From: Variovorax paradoxus
GTDB taxonomy: Bacteria; Pseudomonadota; Gammaproteobacteria; Burkholderiales; Burkholderiaceae_C
Assembly: GCF_030811855.1 (NCBI RefSeq)
Contig: NZ_JAUSRN010000010.1
Coordinates: forward strand, 1 to 32,500
DNA length: 32,500 bases
Reading direction: 5' to 3'
In this document: one piece after another, positions 11,414 through 20,144 of the stretch
How positions within the stretch are numbered: position 1 is the first letter of the stretch
Layout of the letters: the number at the start of each line of letters is the position of its first letter
The notes under the pieces: generated by a model
Seen by the model: only the letters and a program-made list of their open reading frames with translations
Told to the model about the DNA's origin: nothing
The model's database searches: none
Position numbers and translations under genes: made by a program

Positions 11414-11485
11414 TTCGGAGGGCTACCAAGTCTTCTCTCACGGGAGCACATTTCAACCCTTGCCAGATAGTTAAGGGTTAACACC

Positions 11486-12754
<1,269 letters not shown>

Positions 12755-13227
12755 ATTCGACGGTGGGGCCGAAGGCGGTTTCGATGACCCTGGTTCGGGA
12801 TTCCGCCTGCAGGTCTTCGTCGCGGCTGCCAGCTGCTACCGGCTCGATGCGCTCGATTGCTTCGGCCCGCGCCTCGTCGAGCGGCGCTTTGCCGTGGGCA
12901 CGAGGCAGCAAGACGTAGGCAGCGAAAAGCGCCGCATTGGCGATGAGGGCCAGCGCGATCACCTTCTCATAGACGGAAGAAATGCCCGGTGCATGAAGCG
13001 GTTTCACGTGGCTCTCCTGCGCATCGCTGCGGTTGCCGGCAACATCGTTATTGCCGAACTTCGAGCGCGAACATAGGCGATCACGGGTGCCGTCGCGCCA
13101 TCGGAAGCGATGATGAGCAAGCTGTGACTGCGCCTGGAAGATGTCCGCGGCCGGCTGCGAGCAGCGGCTAAGCCCCAGACCTACCCGATTCTTCGGCCCG
13201 CGTCTTTACAAATTCAAGGCGCTCCTT

Positions 13228-13244
13228 TTCACCACTTCGGTGCA
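13228..13244. promoter_or_regulatory. NtrC-like binding dyad
   Basis: TTCACC-ACTTC-GGTGCA matches the 17-base NtrC consensus TGCACC-N5-GGTGCA at 11 of 12 arm positions. It sits just upstream of the sigma-54 promoter, centred about 42 bases before the predicted transcription start. That is closer than classic NtrC enhancers, so it may be a secondary or governing site. The remaining gap from 13008 shows no second clear copy and no gene that I can support. Confidence 0.5.
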
Positions 13245-13250
13245 TCCGGA

Positions 13251-13267
13251 TTGGCACGTCGCTTGCA
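13251..13267 (+). promoter_or_regulatory. Sigma-54 (RpoN) -24/-12 promoter
   Basis: TTGGCACG (13251-13258), four bases, then TTGCA (13263-13267). This equals the RpoN consensus YTGGCACG-N4-TTGCW at every fixed position. The GG (13253-13254) and GC (13265-13266) are twelve bases apart, as required. Transcription would start near 13278, giving a leader of about 27 bases before the ATG at 13305. It drives the seven-gene catabolic unit and implies activation by an enhancer-binding protein, typically under nitrogen limitation. Confidence 0.8.
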
Positions 13268-13272
13268 TAACC

Positions 13273-13299
13273 TGACCACTTGCTCTGATTAAGCGGTCA
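13273..13299. promoter_or_regulatory. Nine-base dyad over the predicted start site, candidate operator
   Basis: TGACCACTT (13273-13281) and AAGCGGTCA (13291-13299) are reverse complements at eight of nine positions, with a nine-base spacer. The dyad spans the predicted +1 (13278) and ends five bases before the start codon. A repressor bound here would block the sigma-54 promoter. No regulator gene lies within the unit, so the binding protein is unknown. Confidence 0.45.
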
Positions 13300-13304
13300 A
13301 ATTC

Positions 13305-13892
13305 ATGCGCGTGCTCGTCGTCTACTGCCATCCGGTCGAAACCAGCTTCCATGCGGCTCTGCACCAGGAGGTGCTGAAAAACCTGCGCGCGGCTGGCCAT
13401 GAGGTGGACGATTGCGACCTGTACGCCGAGGGCTTCAACCCGGTGCTCTCCCGCGAGGAGCGGCTGGGCTATCACGACGTGCCCGGCAACCAGCTGCCGC
13501 TCAAGCCGTATGTGGAGCGGCTGCAGTGGGCCGAGGGCATCGTGTTCTGTTTTCCAACCTGGTGCTTTGGCCTGCCCGCGATGCTGAAGGGCTACTTCGA
13601 CCGGCTCTTCATGCCCGGCGTGGCCTTCGACATCAGCGACCCCGCCAACGTGAAGCCGATGCTCACGCACATCAAGCGCATCAGCGCCGTGGTCACCTAC
13701 GGCCGGCCGCGCTGGATGGCCTGGTACATGGGGGACCCGCCGCGCAAGATCGTCACGCGCTACATGTTGCGGCTCACCGGCCGGCGCGCCAAGGTGGACT
13801 ACCACGCCCACTACCACATGAACGTGGCGACCGAGCCCCAACTTAAACGCTTCATGGCGCGGGTGGGCACCGCGATGGGGCGCTTTGCATGA
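13305..13892 (+). CDS. NAD(P)H-dependent flavin oxidoreductase (flavodoxin-fold, KefF/MdaB type)
   Basis: A 195-residue cytosolic flavodoxin_2-family protein. The start MRVLVVYCHPVETSF gives the FMN/FAD phosphate loop, and FPTWCFGLPAMLKGYFDRLF-like sequence (about residues 83-102) is the family signature for the flavin and quinone site. Members reduce quinones, azo compounds or heterocycles with NAD(P)H. It is the first gene behind a sigma-54 promoter and overlaps the amidohydrolase by four bases (ATGA), so its redox step probably belongs to the same pathway. A general electrophile-detoxifying role is the alternative. Confidence 0.88.
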   Translation: MRVLVVYCHPVETSFHAALHQEVLKNLRAAGHEVDDCDLYAEGFNPVLSREERLGYHDVPGNQLPLKPYVERLQWAEGIVFCFPTWCFGLPAMLKGYFDRLFMPGVAFDISDPANVKPMLTHIKRISAVVTYGRPRWMAWYMGDPPRKIVTRYMLRLTGRRAKVDYHAHYHMNVATEPQLKRFMARVGTAMGRFA

Positions 13893-15163
13893 ACGCGCCT
13901 TCGCTGCTTCGCAACGCGCGACTGCCGCGCTGGCTGCTGCCCGCCGACTGGCCGGAGCGCGATGGGGCGCCGGTACTCGCGCACATCGCGCTCGAAATCA
14001 GCCGCGTGCAATCGGTGCGCCCAGCGTCCACTGACGCTGCGCTTCCGGCCAACGGCTGGGACTTGGCCGGCACGCTCGTCCTGCCGGGTTTCGTCGACGC
14101 CCACACGCACCTCGACAAGGCCTTCACGCTGCCGCGCATGAAAGAGGTGCAGCCGGGCCTGCTGGGCGCCATCGACGCGATGCTGAACGACCGCGTGCAC
14201 TGGAGCGCCGGCGATGTGCACGAGCGCGCCTCGCGCGGCCTGCAGTGGGCCTGGGAATGCGGCACCACGCATGTGCGCACCCATGTCGACTGGTGGGAGC
14301 CCGATACGGTGCCGCTGGCCTGGCCGGTGATGGCCGAACTGGCAGAGGAATGGACAGGTCGGGTGCGGCTGGAGCAGGTCAGCCTGATCAAGCTGCCGCT
14401 GTTCGAAGACGCGGCGCAAGCAATGCGGCTCGCAAAGCAGGTGAAGGCGACGGGGCCACATGCGCTGCTCGGCGGCTTCGTGCACTCCACCAACTGGAGC
14501 GAGAACGCGCTACGCAACCTGCTGGTGTCGGCGCAGGCCTACGATCTGGATATCGACCTGCATGTCGACGAAGAACTGAATCCCTCTGTGGTCGGCTTGC
14601 AGGCCACCGCCCGCATCCTGCGCGAGATCGGCTTCGAAGGCCGCGTGGTCTGCGGCCACATCTGCGCGCTGGCCGCGCAGCCCGAGGCCCAGGCCTTTGC
14701 CACGCTCGATGCGGTGGCGCGCGCACCGATCACCGTGGTGTCGCTGCCCGCCACCAACCTGCTGCTGCAGGACGCCGTGACGGGCCGCACCCCGCGGCTG
14801 CGCGGCATCACGCTGGTGAAGGAAGCGCGCGATCGCGGCATTCCGCTGCTGTTTGCGAGCGACAACGTGCAAGACCCGTTCTGCCGGCTCGGCAGCTTCG
14901 ACCCCGTCGAGGCACTGGGCACGGCCGCTCTGGTGGCGCAGCTCGACGAGCCTTTCGACAACTGGTCGCAGGCACTGTGTCGCGGCGACTGGCTGCAGCG
15001 CGCTCCCGCCACGACGCCGCCCACGCTGGTCGGTGCCAAGGCCGACCTGGTTCTGTTCACGCAGGCCGACCGCCATGGCTGGCCTTCGCGCTCCGCCACT
15101 CGCGTGGTGCTGCGCGAAGGCCGCGTGACGCACGGCGATGCGACGCCCTTTCTTCCCCGCTAA
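13889..15163 (+). CDS. Cytosine-deaminase-like amidohydrolase
   Basis: A 424-residue member of the amidohydrolase superfamily, closest in motif pattern to CodA cytosine deaminase. Metal and catalytic residues are all present: HTH (H72, H74), HVDEE (H225, E228), GHICAL (H257) and the SDN/DPFCRLG block (D325). RTHVDW (130-135) corresponds to a conserved CodA segment. It should hydrolyse an exocyclic amine or ring C-N bond of a small N-heterocycle; related enzymes act on cytosine, creatinine, isocytosine or pterins. The HTHLDKAF form differs from CodA HIHLDTT, so cytosine itself is not assured. It overlaps the reductase by four bases and ends 16 bases before the creatininase gene. Confidence 0.88.
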   Translation: MNAPSLLRNARLPRWLLPADWPERDGAPVLAHIALEISRVQSVRPASTDAALPANGWDLAGTLVLPGFVDAHTHLDKAFTLPRMKEVQPGLLGAIDAMLNDRVHWSAGDVHERASRGLQWAWECGTTHVRTHVDWWEPDTVPLAWPVMAELAEEWTGRVRLEQVSLIKLPLFEDAAQAMRLAKQVKATGPHALLGGFVHSTNWSENALRNLLVSAQAYDLDIDLHVDEELNPSVVGLQATARILREIGFEGRVVCGHICALAAQPEAQAFATLDAVARAPITVVSLPATNLLLQDAVTGRTPRLRGITLVKEARDRGIPLLFASDNVQDPFCRLGSFDPVEALGTAALVAQLDEPFDNWSQALCRGDWLQRAPATTPPTLVGAKADLVLFTQADRHGWPSRSATRVVLREGRVTHGDATPFLPR

Positions 15164-15179
15164 CGCACAAGGACACCCC

Positions 15180-16043
15180 ATGCTCCACGGCTACATTCCG
15201 CCCCACCGTTTCCTGCCCTACCTGAGCTGGACCGAAATCGCCGCGCTGCCCGACCGCGAGAACACCGTCATCGTGCTGCCCTGCGGCGCCATCGAGCAGC
15301 ACGGCCCGCACCTGCCCTGCTCGGTCGACAGCGTGATCGCCTCGGGCGTGATGGGCAAGGCACTCGAAAAGCTGCCGGCCGACGTGCGCGCCTTCGCACT
15401 GCCGACCATCACCTATGGCAAGTCGGAAGAGCACCTGCACTTTCCGGGCACCATGACGCTGACCGGCACCACCCTCTTGTCGACCGTGACGGAGATCGGC
15501 GAATCAGTCTACCGCGCCGGCTTTCGCAAGCTGCTTTTTGCCAACGGCCATGGCGGGCAGCCGCAGGTGCTGGAGATGGCGGCGCGCGAACTGCGCCTCC
15601 GGCACGGCGACTTCGTGGTCGTGCCGCACGGCGTGTCGCGCCTGCCGAATGCATCGAGCAAGCAGATCAGCGAGCAGGAAAAGCGCCTGTCGATGCACGC
15701 CGGCCATTCCGAGACCGCGCTCATGCTCGCGCTGGCGCCCGACACCGTGCACATGGAGCGTGCGGCCGCCAACTTTCCGCCGCCGTTCCCGATCAAGCTG
15801 CTGTCGGCCGACGGCCGCCCAGCCTGCGCATGGACCGCGCGCGACTTCGGCCCGAGCGGCGTGATCGGCGACCCGACCAGCGCCACGCGCGAGCAGGGCG
15901 AAGAGATCCTGGACACGCTTTCCGACAGCTGGGTGCAGGCGCTGACCGAACTGCACGCGCTGCGCTGGGTGGTGCGCGAGGAAGCCACCTGGGAACGGGG
16001 CCACCAGCAAGGCTTCATCCAGCAGTCGTTCGAGCCCGCCTGA
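15180..16043 (+). CDS. Creatininase-family amidohydrolase
   Basis: A 287-residue protein with the complete creatininase metal site: GAIEQHGPHLP (E39, H41), D50, NGHGGQ (H124) and HAGHSE (H176, E178). The fold hydrolyses cyclic or linear amides; known members include creatininase, the archaeal FAPy formamide hydrolase and mycofactocin MftE. Start chosen at 15180, where AAGGA precedes the ATG by eight bases; an upstream in-frame start at 15138 would run into the amidohydrolase gene. Located between a deaminase-like enzyme and an ABC importer, it probably opens the ring or cleaves an amide of the product of the deaminase step. Creatinine itself is possible but not shown. Confidence 0.9.
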   Translation: MLHGYIPPHRFLPYLSWTEIAALPDRENTVIVLPCGAIEQHGPHLPCSVDSVIASGVMGKALEKLPADVRAFALPTITYGKSEEHLHFPGTMTLTGTTLLSTVTEIGESVYRAGFRKLLFANGHGGQPQVLEMAARELRLRHGDFVVVPHGVSRLPNASSKQISEQEKRLSMHAGHSETALMLALAPDTVHMERAAANFPPPFPIKLLSADGRPACAWTARDFGPSGVIGDPTSATREQGEEILDTLSDSWVQALTELHALRWVVREEATWERGHQQGFIQQSFEPA

Positions 16044-16113
16044 GGCGCGCTACTTGCATCGGTCCATCCGCTTTTTTCAACTGTTCTTCCACCAGCCTCG
16101 AGAGGTTCCCACC

Positions 16114-17100
16114 ATGCGTTCTTTCGCTCTTTCCATGGCCGGCGCCGCCGCGCTCGCACTGCTCTCCGCCGCTGCTCCGGCGCAGGCTCAAGACAAGTTC
16201 ACCTACATGACCAACTGGTATGCGCAGGCCGAGCACGGCGGCTTCTACCAGGCGGTGGCGCAGGGCATCTACAAGAAGTACGGGCTCGACGTGACCATCA
16301 AGATGGGCGGCCCGCAAGTCAACATCACTCAGATGATGGCCGCGGGCCAGGCCGACTGCATCATGGGTTCGAGCGACATCCAGATGATGCAGGTGCGCGA
16401 AGGCGGCGTGCCGGTGGTCAACGTGGCGGCCTTCTTCCAGAAAGACCCGCAGGTGCTGATCGCGCACGACGACGTCAAGAAATTCGAAGACCTGAAGGGC
16501 AAGACGCTGCTGATCGGCGCGCAGGCCAATCGCGGCTACTGGCCGTGGCTCAAGGCCAAGTTCGGATTCACCGACGAGCAGACGCGCCCCTACACCTTCA
16601 ACATCCAGCCCTTCGTGGCCGACAAGAACGCCGCACAGCAGGGCTACCTGACCTCAGAGCCGTACGCGATCCAGAAGGCCGGCGTGAAGAGCACGGTGCT
16701 CATGTTCAGCGACCACGGCTTTCCGGCCTATGCCACCACGGTGTCGTGCATGGAAAAGACGGTGAAGGATCGCAGCAAGCAGGTGGAAGCCTTCGTGAAA
16801 GCTTCGGCCGAGGGCTGGAAGAGCTACCTCGCCGACCCGGCGCCCGCCAACGCGCTGATCAAGAAGGACAACCCCAACATGACCGATGACCAGCTGGCCT
16901 ATAGCGTGGCCAAGCTGAAGGAAATGGGCATGGTCACCGGCGGCGATGCGGCCAAGCTCGGCATCGGCGTGATTACCGATGCACGCTCCAAAGCAAGCTA
17001 CGACTTCCTGGTGAGCGCCAAGCTGCTAGACCCGGCGAAGGTGGAACTTGCGAAGACCTACACCACGGAGTTCGTCAAGGACGCCAAGGTGCTGCCCTGA
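16114..17100 (+). CDS. ABC transporter substrate-binding protein, NMT1/ThiY type
   Basis: A 328-residue periplasmic binding protein. Residues 1-25 form a signal peptide ending AQA. The mature part has the NMT1/THI5-like fold (NWYAQAEHGGFYQAVAQGIYKK-like opening, GGPQVN, GQADCIMGSSD). Proteins of this group bind pyrimidines (ThiY), riboflavin, taurine, nitrate or hydantoin. GAGAGG before the ATG at 16114 supports this start. Together with the following ATPase and permease it forms a complete importer, 70 bases after the creatininase stop, a gap large enough for a stabilising stem though none is obvious. The bound ligand is probably the substrate of the two hydrolases. Confidence 0.92.
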   Translation: MRSFALSMAGAAALALLSAAAPAQAQDKFTYMTNWYAQAEHGGFYQAVAQGIYKKYGLDVTIKMGGPQVNITQMMAAGQADCIMGSSDIQMMQVREGGVPVVNVAAFFQKDPQVLIAHDDVKKFEDLKGKTLLIGAQANRGYWPWLKAKFGFTDEQTRPYTFNIQPFVADKNAAQQGYLTSEPYAIQKAGVKSTVLMFSDHGFPAYATTVSCMEKTVKDRSKQVEAFVKASAEGWKSYLADPAPANALIKKDNPNMTDDQLAYSVAKLKEMGMVTGGDAAKLGIGVITDARSKASYDFLVSAKLLDPAKVELAKTYTTEFVKDAKVLP

Positions 17101-17110
17101 GTCTCGCGCC

Positions 17111-17941
17111 ATGAACCGCGTCGAGCCCCACACCCTCGCCCCGCCCATGGCCCCTGCCGTGCCAGCGGTGGAAGTTCTATCGGCCGAGAAGACTTATCCC
17201 AACGGCACGCAAGCGCTGTTGCCGGTGGATCTTTCGATTGCCGAAGGCGAATTCGTCACGCTGCTCGGGCCGTCGGGCTGCGGCAAGAGCACGCTGCTCA
17301 AGATGGTGGCGGGCATGCTCGAGCCGAGCGACGGGCGACTGCTCGTCTGGCGCAAGCCGGTGGCGGAGATCCACAGCTGTCCGCACAAGCTGTCGTTCGT
17401 GTTCCAGTCGGCCACATTGATGCCGTGGGCCAGCGTGCGCACCAACGTGCGGCTGCCGCTCGACCTGGCCGGCGTGCCGCGCAAGGAAGCCGATGCGCGG
17501 GTGATGGAGTCGCTAGCGCTGGTGGGCCTGGAGAAGTTTGCCGACGCCCTGCCGCGCGCGCTTTCGGGCGGCATGCAGATGCGCGTGTCGATTGCGCGCG
17601 GACTGGTGACCCAGCCAGATCTGCTGCTGATGGACGAGCCATTCGGCGCGCTCGACGAGATCACGCGCCACAAGCTCGATGCCGACCTGCTCGACCTGTG
17701 GCGCAAGAAGAAGCTCACGGTGATCTTCGTGACGCATTCGATCCATGAGGCGGTGTTCCTCTCGACCCGCGTTGTGATGATGGCCGCGCGGCCGGGCCGC
17801 GTGGTGGAACAGTTCCACATCGACGAGCCGTATCCGCGCACACCCGATTTCATGGTGACGCCGGAGTTCGCGCGCCATGCCAAGCGGCTGCAAGACAGCC
17901 TGCTGCGCGCGAGCCAGGGCGACGAGGAGCACGCGCGATGA
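17111..17941 (+). CDS. ABC transporter ATP-binding protein (SsuB/TauB/ThiZ type)
   Basis: A 276-residue ATPase subunit. Walker A is GPSGCGKST, the Q-loop is FVFQSATLMPW, the signature is LSGGM (LSGGMQMRVSIARG), Walker B is LLLMDEP and the switch His is in THSIHEA. The QSATLMPW sequence is typical of the nitrate/sulfonate/pyrimidine importer group. It energises import with the membrane subunit, whose start codon overlaps this stop by four bases. The start at 17111 lies ten bases after the binding-protein stop; no strong ribosome site is seen, consistent with coupled translation. The frame is open a further 63 bases upstream, inside the preceding gene. Confidence 0.94.
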   Translation: MNRVEPHTLAPPMAPAVPAVEVLSAEKTYPNGTQALLPVDLSIAEGEFVTLLGPSGCGKSTLLKMVAGMLEPSDGRLLVWRKPVAEIHSCPHKLSFVFQSATLMPWASVRTNVRLPLDLAGVPRKEADARVMESLALVGLEKFADALPRALSGGMQMRVSIARGLVTQPDLLLMDEPFGALDEITRHKLDADLLDLWRKKKLTVIFVTHSIHEAVFLSTRVVMMAARPGRVVEQFHIDEPYPRTPDFMVTPEFARHAKRLQDSLLRASQGDEEHAR

Positions 17942-18744
17942 AAAAGAGCTTGCCCCTTCTGAGCCAACCGCGTGTGCAGCGCGTGCTCTACCCCGTGCTC
18001 ATCGGCGTGGTGCTGGTGGCGTTGTGGCAGTGGATGGTGGTCGCGATGGAGCTGCCGCCGTATCTGGTGCCGTCGCCCTTCCTCATGGTGCAGACGCTGG
18101 TCACCGACTGGGTGCCGCTCGGCAACGCGCTGCTGGTCACCCTCAAGATCACGCTGCTGTCGTTCGCGCTGGCCACGGTGGCGGGGGTGTTGATCTCGTT
18201 CCTGTTCGTTCAGAGCAAGCGCATCGAGACGGCGCTCTTTCCGTATGCGGTGCTGCTGCAGGTCACGCCGATCGTGGCCGTGGCGCCGCTCATCATCATC
18301 TGGGTGAAGAACCCGGTGGCCGCGATGACGGTGTGCGCCGCGCTGGTCGCGCTGTTTCCGATCATCAGCAACACAACCCTCGGCCTGCGCAGCATCGACC
18401 CCGACCTGCAGAGCTACTTCAAGCTCAACCGCGCCACGCGCTGGCAGCAGCTGGTGCGGCTGCGCATCCCGAGCGCGCTGCCCTACTTCTTCGGCGGGCT
18501 GCGCATCTCGAGCGGCCTGGCGCTGATCGGTGCGGTGGTGGCCGAGTTCGTCGCCGGCACGGGTGGCTCTGGGGCCGGACTGGCCTACCAGATTCTCCAG
18601 GCCGGCTTTCAACTGAACATTCCGCGCATGTTCGCCGCCCTGCTGCTCATTTCGCTGACCGGCGTCGCGCTGTTCGTGCTGATGGCCTGGCTCACGAAGC
18701 TTGCGCTGGGCTCGTGGCACGCGAGCGAACTTTCCCAGGATTGA
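17938..18744 (+). CDS. ABC transporter permease (SsuC/TauC/ThiX type)
   Basis: A 268-residue inner-membrane protein with about six hydrophobic segments. The EAA loop that contacts the ATPase is at about residues 160-185 (YFKLNRATRWQQLVRLRIP). It forms the channel of the importer with the preceding binding protein and ATPase. It overlaps the ATPase gene by four bases (ATGA) and ends 11 bases before the FAD oxidase start, so all are in one transcript. Nothing unusual in length or motif. Confidence 0.93.
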   Translation: MKKSLPLLSQPRVQRVLYPVLIGVVLVALWQWMVVAMELPPYLVPSPFLMVQTLVTDWVPLGNALLVTLKITLLSFALATVAGVLISFLFVQSKRIETALFPYAVLLQVTPIVAVAPLIIIWVKNPVAAMTVCAALVALFPIISNTTLGLRSIDPDLQSYFKLNRATRWQQLVRLRIPSALPYFFGGLRISSGLALIGAVVAEFVAGTGGSGAGLAYQILQAGFQLNIPRMFAALLLISLTGVALFVLMAWLTKLALGSWHASELSQD

Positions 18745-18755
18745 AAACCTTGACC

Positions 18756-20129
18756 ATGAACGCTTCCATTTCCGCCATCGAACAGCTGCTGTTCGAGCTG
18801 CCCGACCTCGACTGGATCACCGACGAAAGCCGCGTGGCCCGACTGTCGCAAGACTTTTCGTGGTTCAGCCCGGTGCTGAACCGCCAATTGAAAGACAAGC
18901 GCGCCGACGTGGTCGTGCGTCCGCGCACCGAGGCCGAGATCCGCGCCGTGGTCGGCGCCTGCGCGCGACGCAACGTGCCCATCACCCTCCGCGGCAGCGG
19001 CACTGGCAACTACGGCCAGACCACGCCGCTGGCGGGCGGCGTGGTGCTCGACATGACTGGCTACAACGCCTTCTTGTGGGTGAAGCCAGGGGTGGCGCGC
19101 GCGCAGGCCGGCATTCGCCTGGGGGAGCTCGAGAAGCAGACCAAACCCTCCGGCCAAGAGATGCGCTGCCTGCCTTCCACCTACCGAAGCGCCACGCTGG
19201 GAGGACTGTTCGGCGGCGGCTTCGGCGGCGTGGGCTCCATCAACTACGGGCCGCTCGGTGCGCCAGGCAATGTGCTCGGCATCCGCGCAATGACCATCGA
19301 AGCGGACCCGCAGATGATCGAGCTGCGCGGCCCGGAGGCGATGCGCATGCACCATCTCTGGGGTACCAACGGACTGGTGCTTGAGCTGGAGGTCGCGCTG
19401 GCGCCCACGCACCCCTGGCTCGAAACGCTGGTGACCTTCGACCAGTTTGAACGTGCACTGCAATTCGCCGATAAGCTGGCGAATGCACCGGGCATCGTGA
19501 AGCGTGAAATCGCGTTCTTCGGCGCGCCGATTTCGGACCACCTCGCACAGCTTGCCGCTCATCTGCCCAAGGGCTGCCACACGGTGTTGTCGCTGGTGGC
19601 CGAATCGTGCGAGCCCGCAATGCTGCAGCTCGCCGAAGCGCATGGCGGCACGGTGAGCTACCGCAAGACGGCGGCCGAGGTGCAGAAGAGCAACCGCACG
19701 CTGATGGAGTTCACCTGGAACCACACCACGCTGCACGCACTCAAGGTCGACCCGACGCTCACGTACTTGCAGAGCGGCTTCGTACCGGGCCGGCATGTCG
19801 AACAAATCATTGAGATGGAACAACTGCTCGGTGGCGAAGTGCTGATGCACATCGAGTTCCTGCGCAACGTGGCGGGCCTCATGACCTGCAGCGGACTGCA
19901 ACTGGTGCGCTTCAGCACCGAGGAGCGGCTCGCGGAGATCATCGACATTCACCGTGTGCACGGCGTGCACATCAACAACCCGCACGTGAACATCGTGGAA
20001 GACGGCAAGGCCGGCGGCCCGCTGCCGCCGGAGGTCATCGAGATGAAGAAGCGCTTCGATCCGATGGGCCTGTTGAATCCGGGCAAGCTGCGCGACTGGC
20101 CGGTGAAGGGCGCGTCTGCAACGGCCTGA
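18756..20129 (+). CDS. FAD-linked oxidase (GlcD/VAO fold)
   Basis: A 457-residue flavoprotein. The FAD_binding_4 domain occupies roughly residues 50-190, with VRPRTEAEI, RGSGTGNYGQTTPL (79-92) and GGLFGGGFGGVGS for the FAD pyrophosphate. A GlcD-like C-terminal domain follows and ends with FDPMGLLNPGKL, the usual closing motif of the family. Such enzymes oxidise hydroxy acids or alcohols. No iron-sulfur or subunit partner gene follows. The ATG at 18756 is the likely start; a TTG at 18741 would add five residues. It is the last gene of the sigma-54 unit, so it probably acts on an intermediate of the same pathway. Confidence 0.88.
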   Translation: MNASISAIEQLLFELPDLDWITDESRVARLSQDFSWFSPVLNRQLKDKRADVVVRPRTEAEIRAVVGACARRNVPITLRGSGTGNYGQTTPLAGGVVLDMTGYNAFLWVKPGVARAQAGIRLGELEKQTKPSGQEMRCLPSTYRSATLGGLFGGGFGGVGSINYGPLGAPGNVLGIRAMTIEADPQMIELRGPEAMRMHHLWGTNGLVLELEVALAPTHPWLETLVTFDQFERALQFADKLANAPGIVKREIAFFGAPISDHLAQLAAHLPKGCHTVLSLVAESCEPAMLQLAEAHGGTVSYRKTAAEVQKSNRTLMEFTWNHTTLHALKVDPTLTYLQSGFVPGRHVEQIIEMEQLLGGEVLMHIEFLRNVAGLMTCSGLQLVRFSTEERLAEIIDIHRVHGVHINNPHVNIVEDGKAGGPLPPEVIEMKKRFDPMGLLNPGKLRDWPVKGASATA

Positions 20130-20144
20130 CGACGATCGCCCTGG

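Noticed and set aside
13069..13220. A second NtrC half site (GGTGCC near 13086)
   Set aside because: The matching left arm is absent, so a second enhancer copy cannot be claimed.
17877..18755. Upstream extension of the FAD oxidase frame through the permease gene
   Set aside because: The sequence is shadow translation of the permease. The oxidase domain begins after the ATG at 18756.
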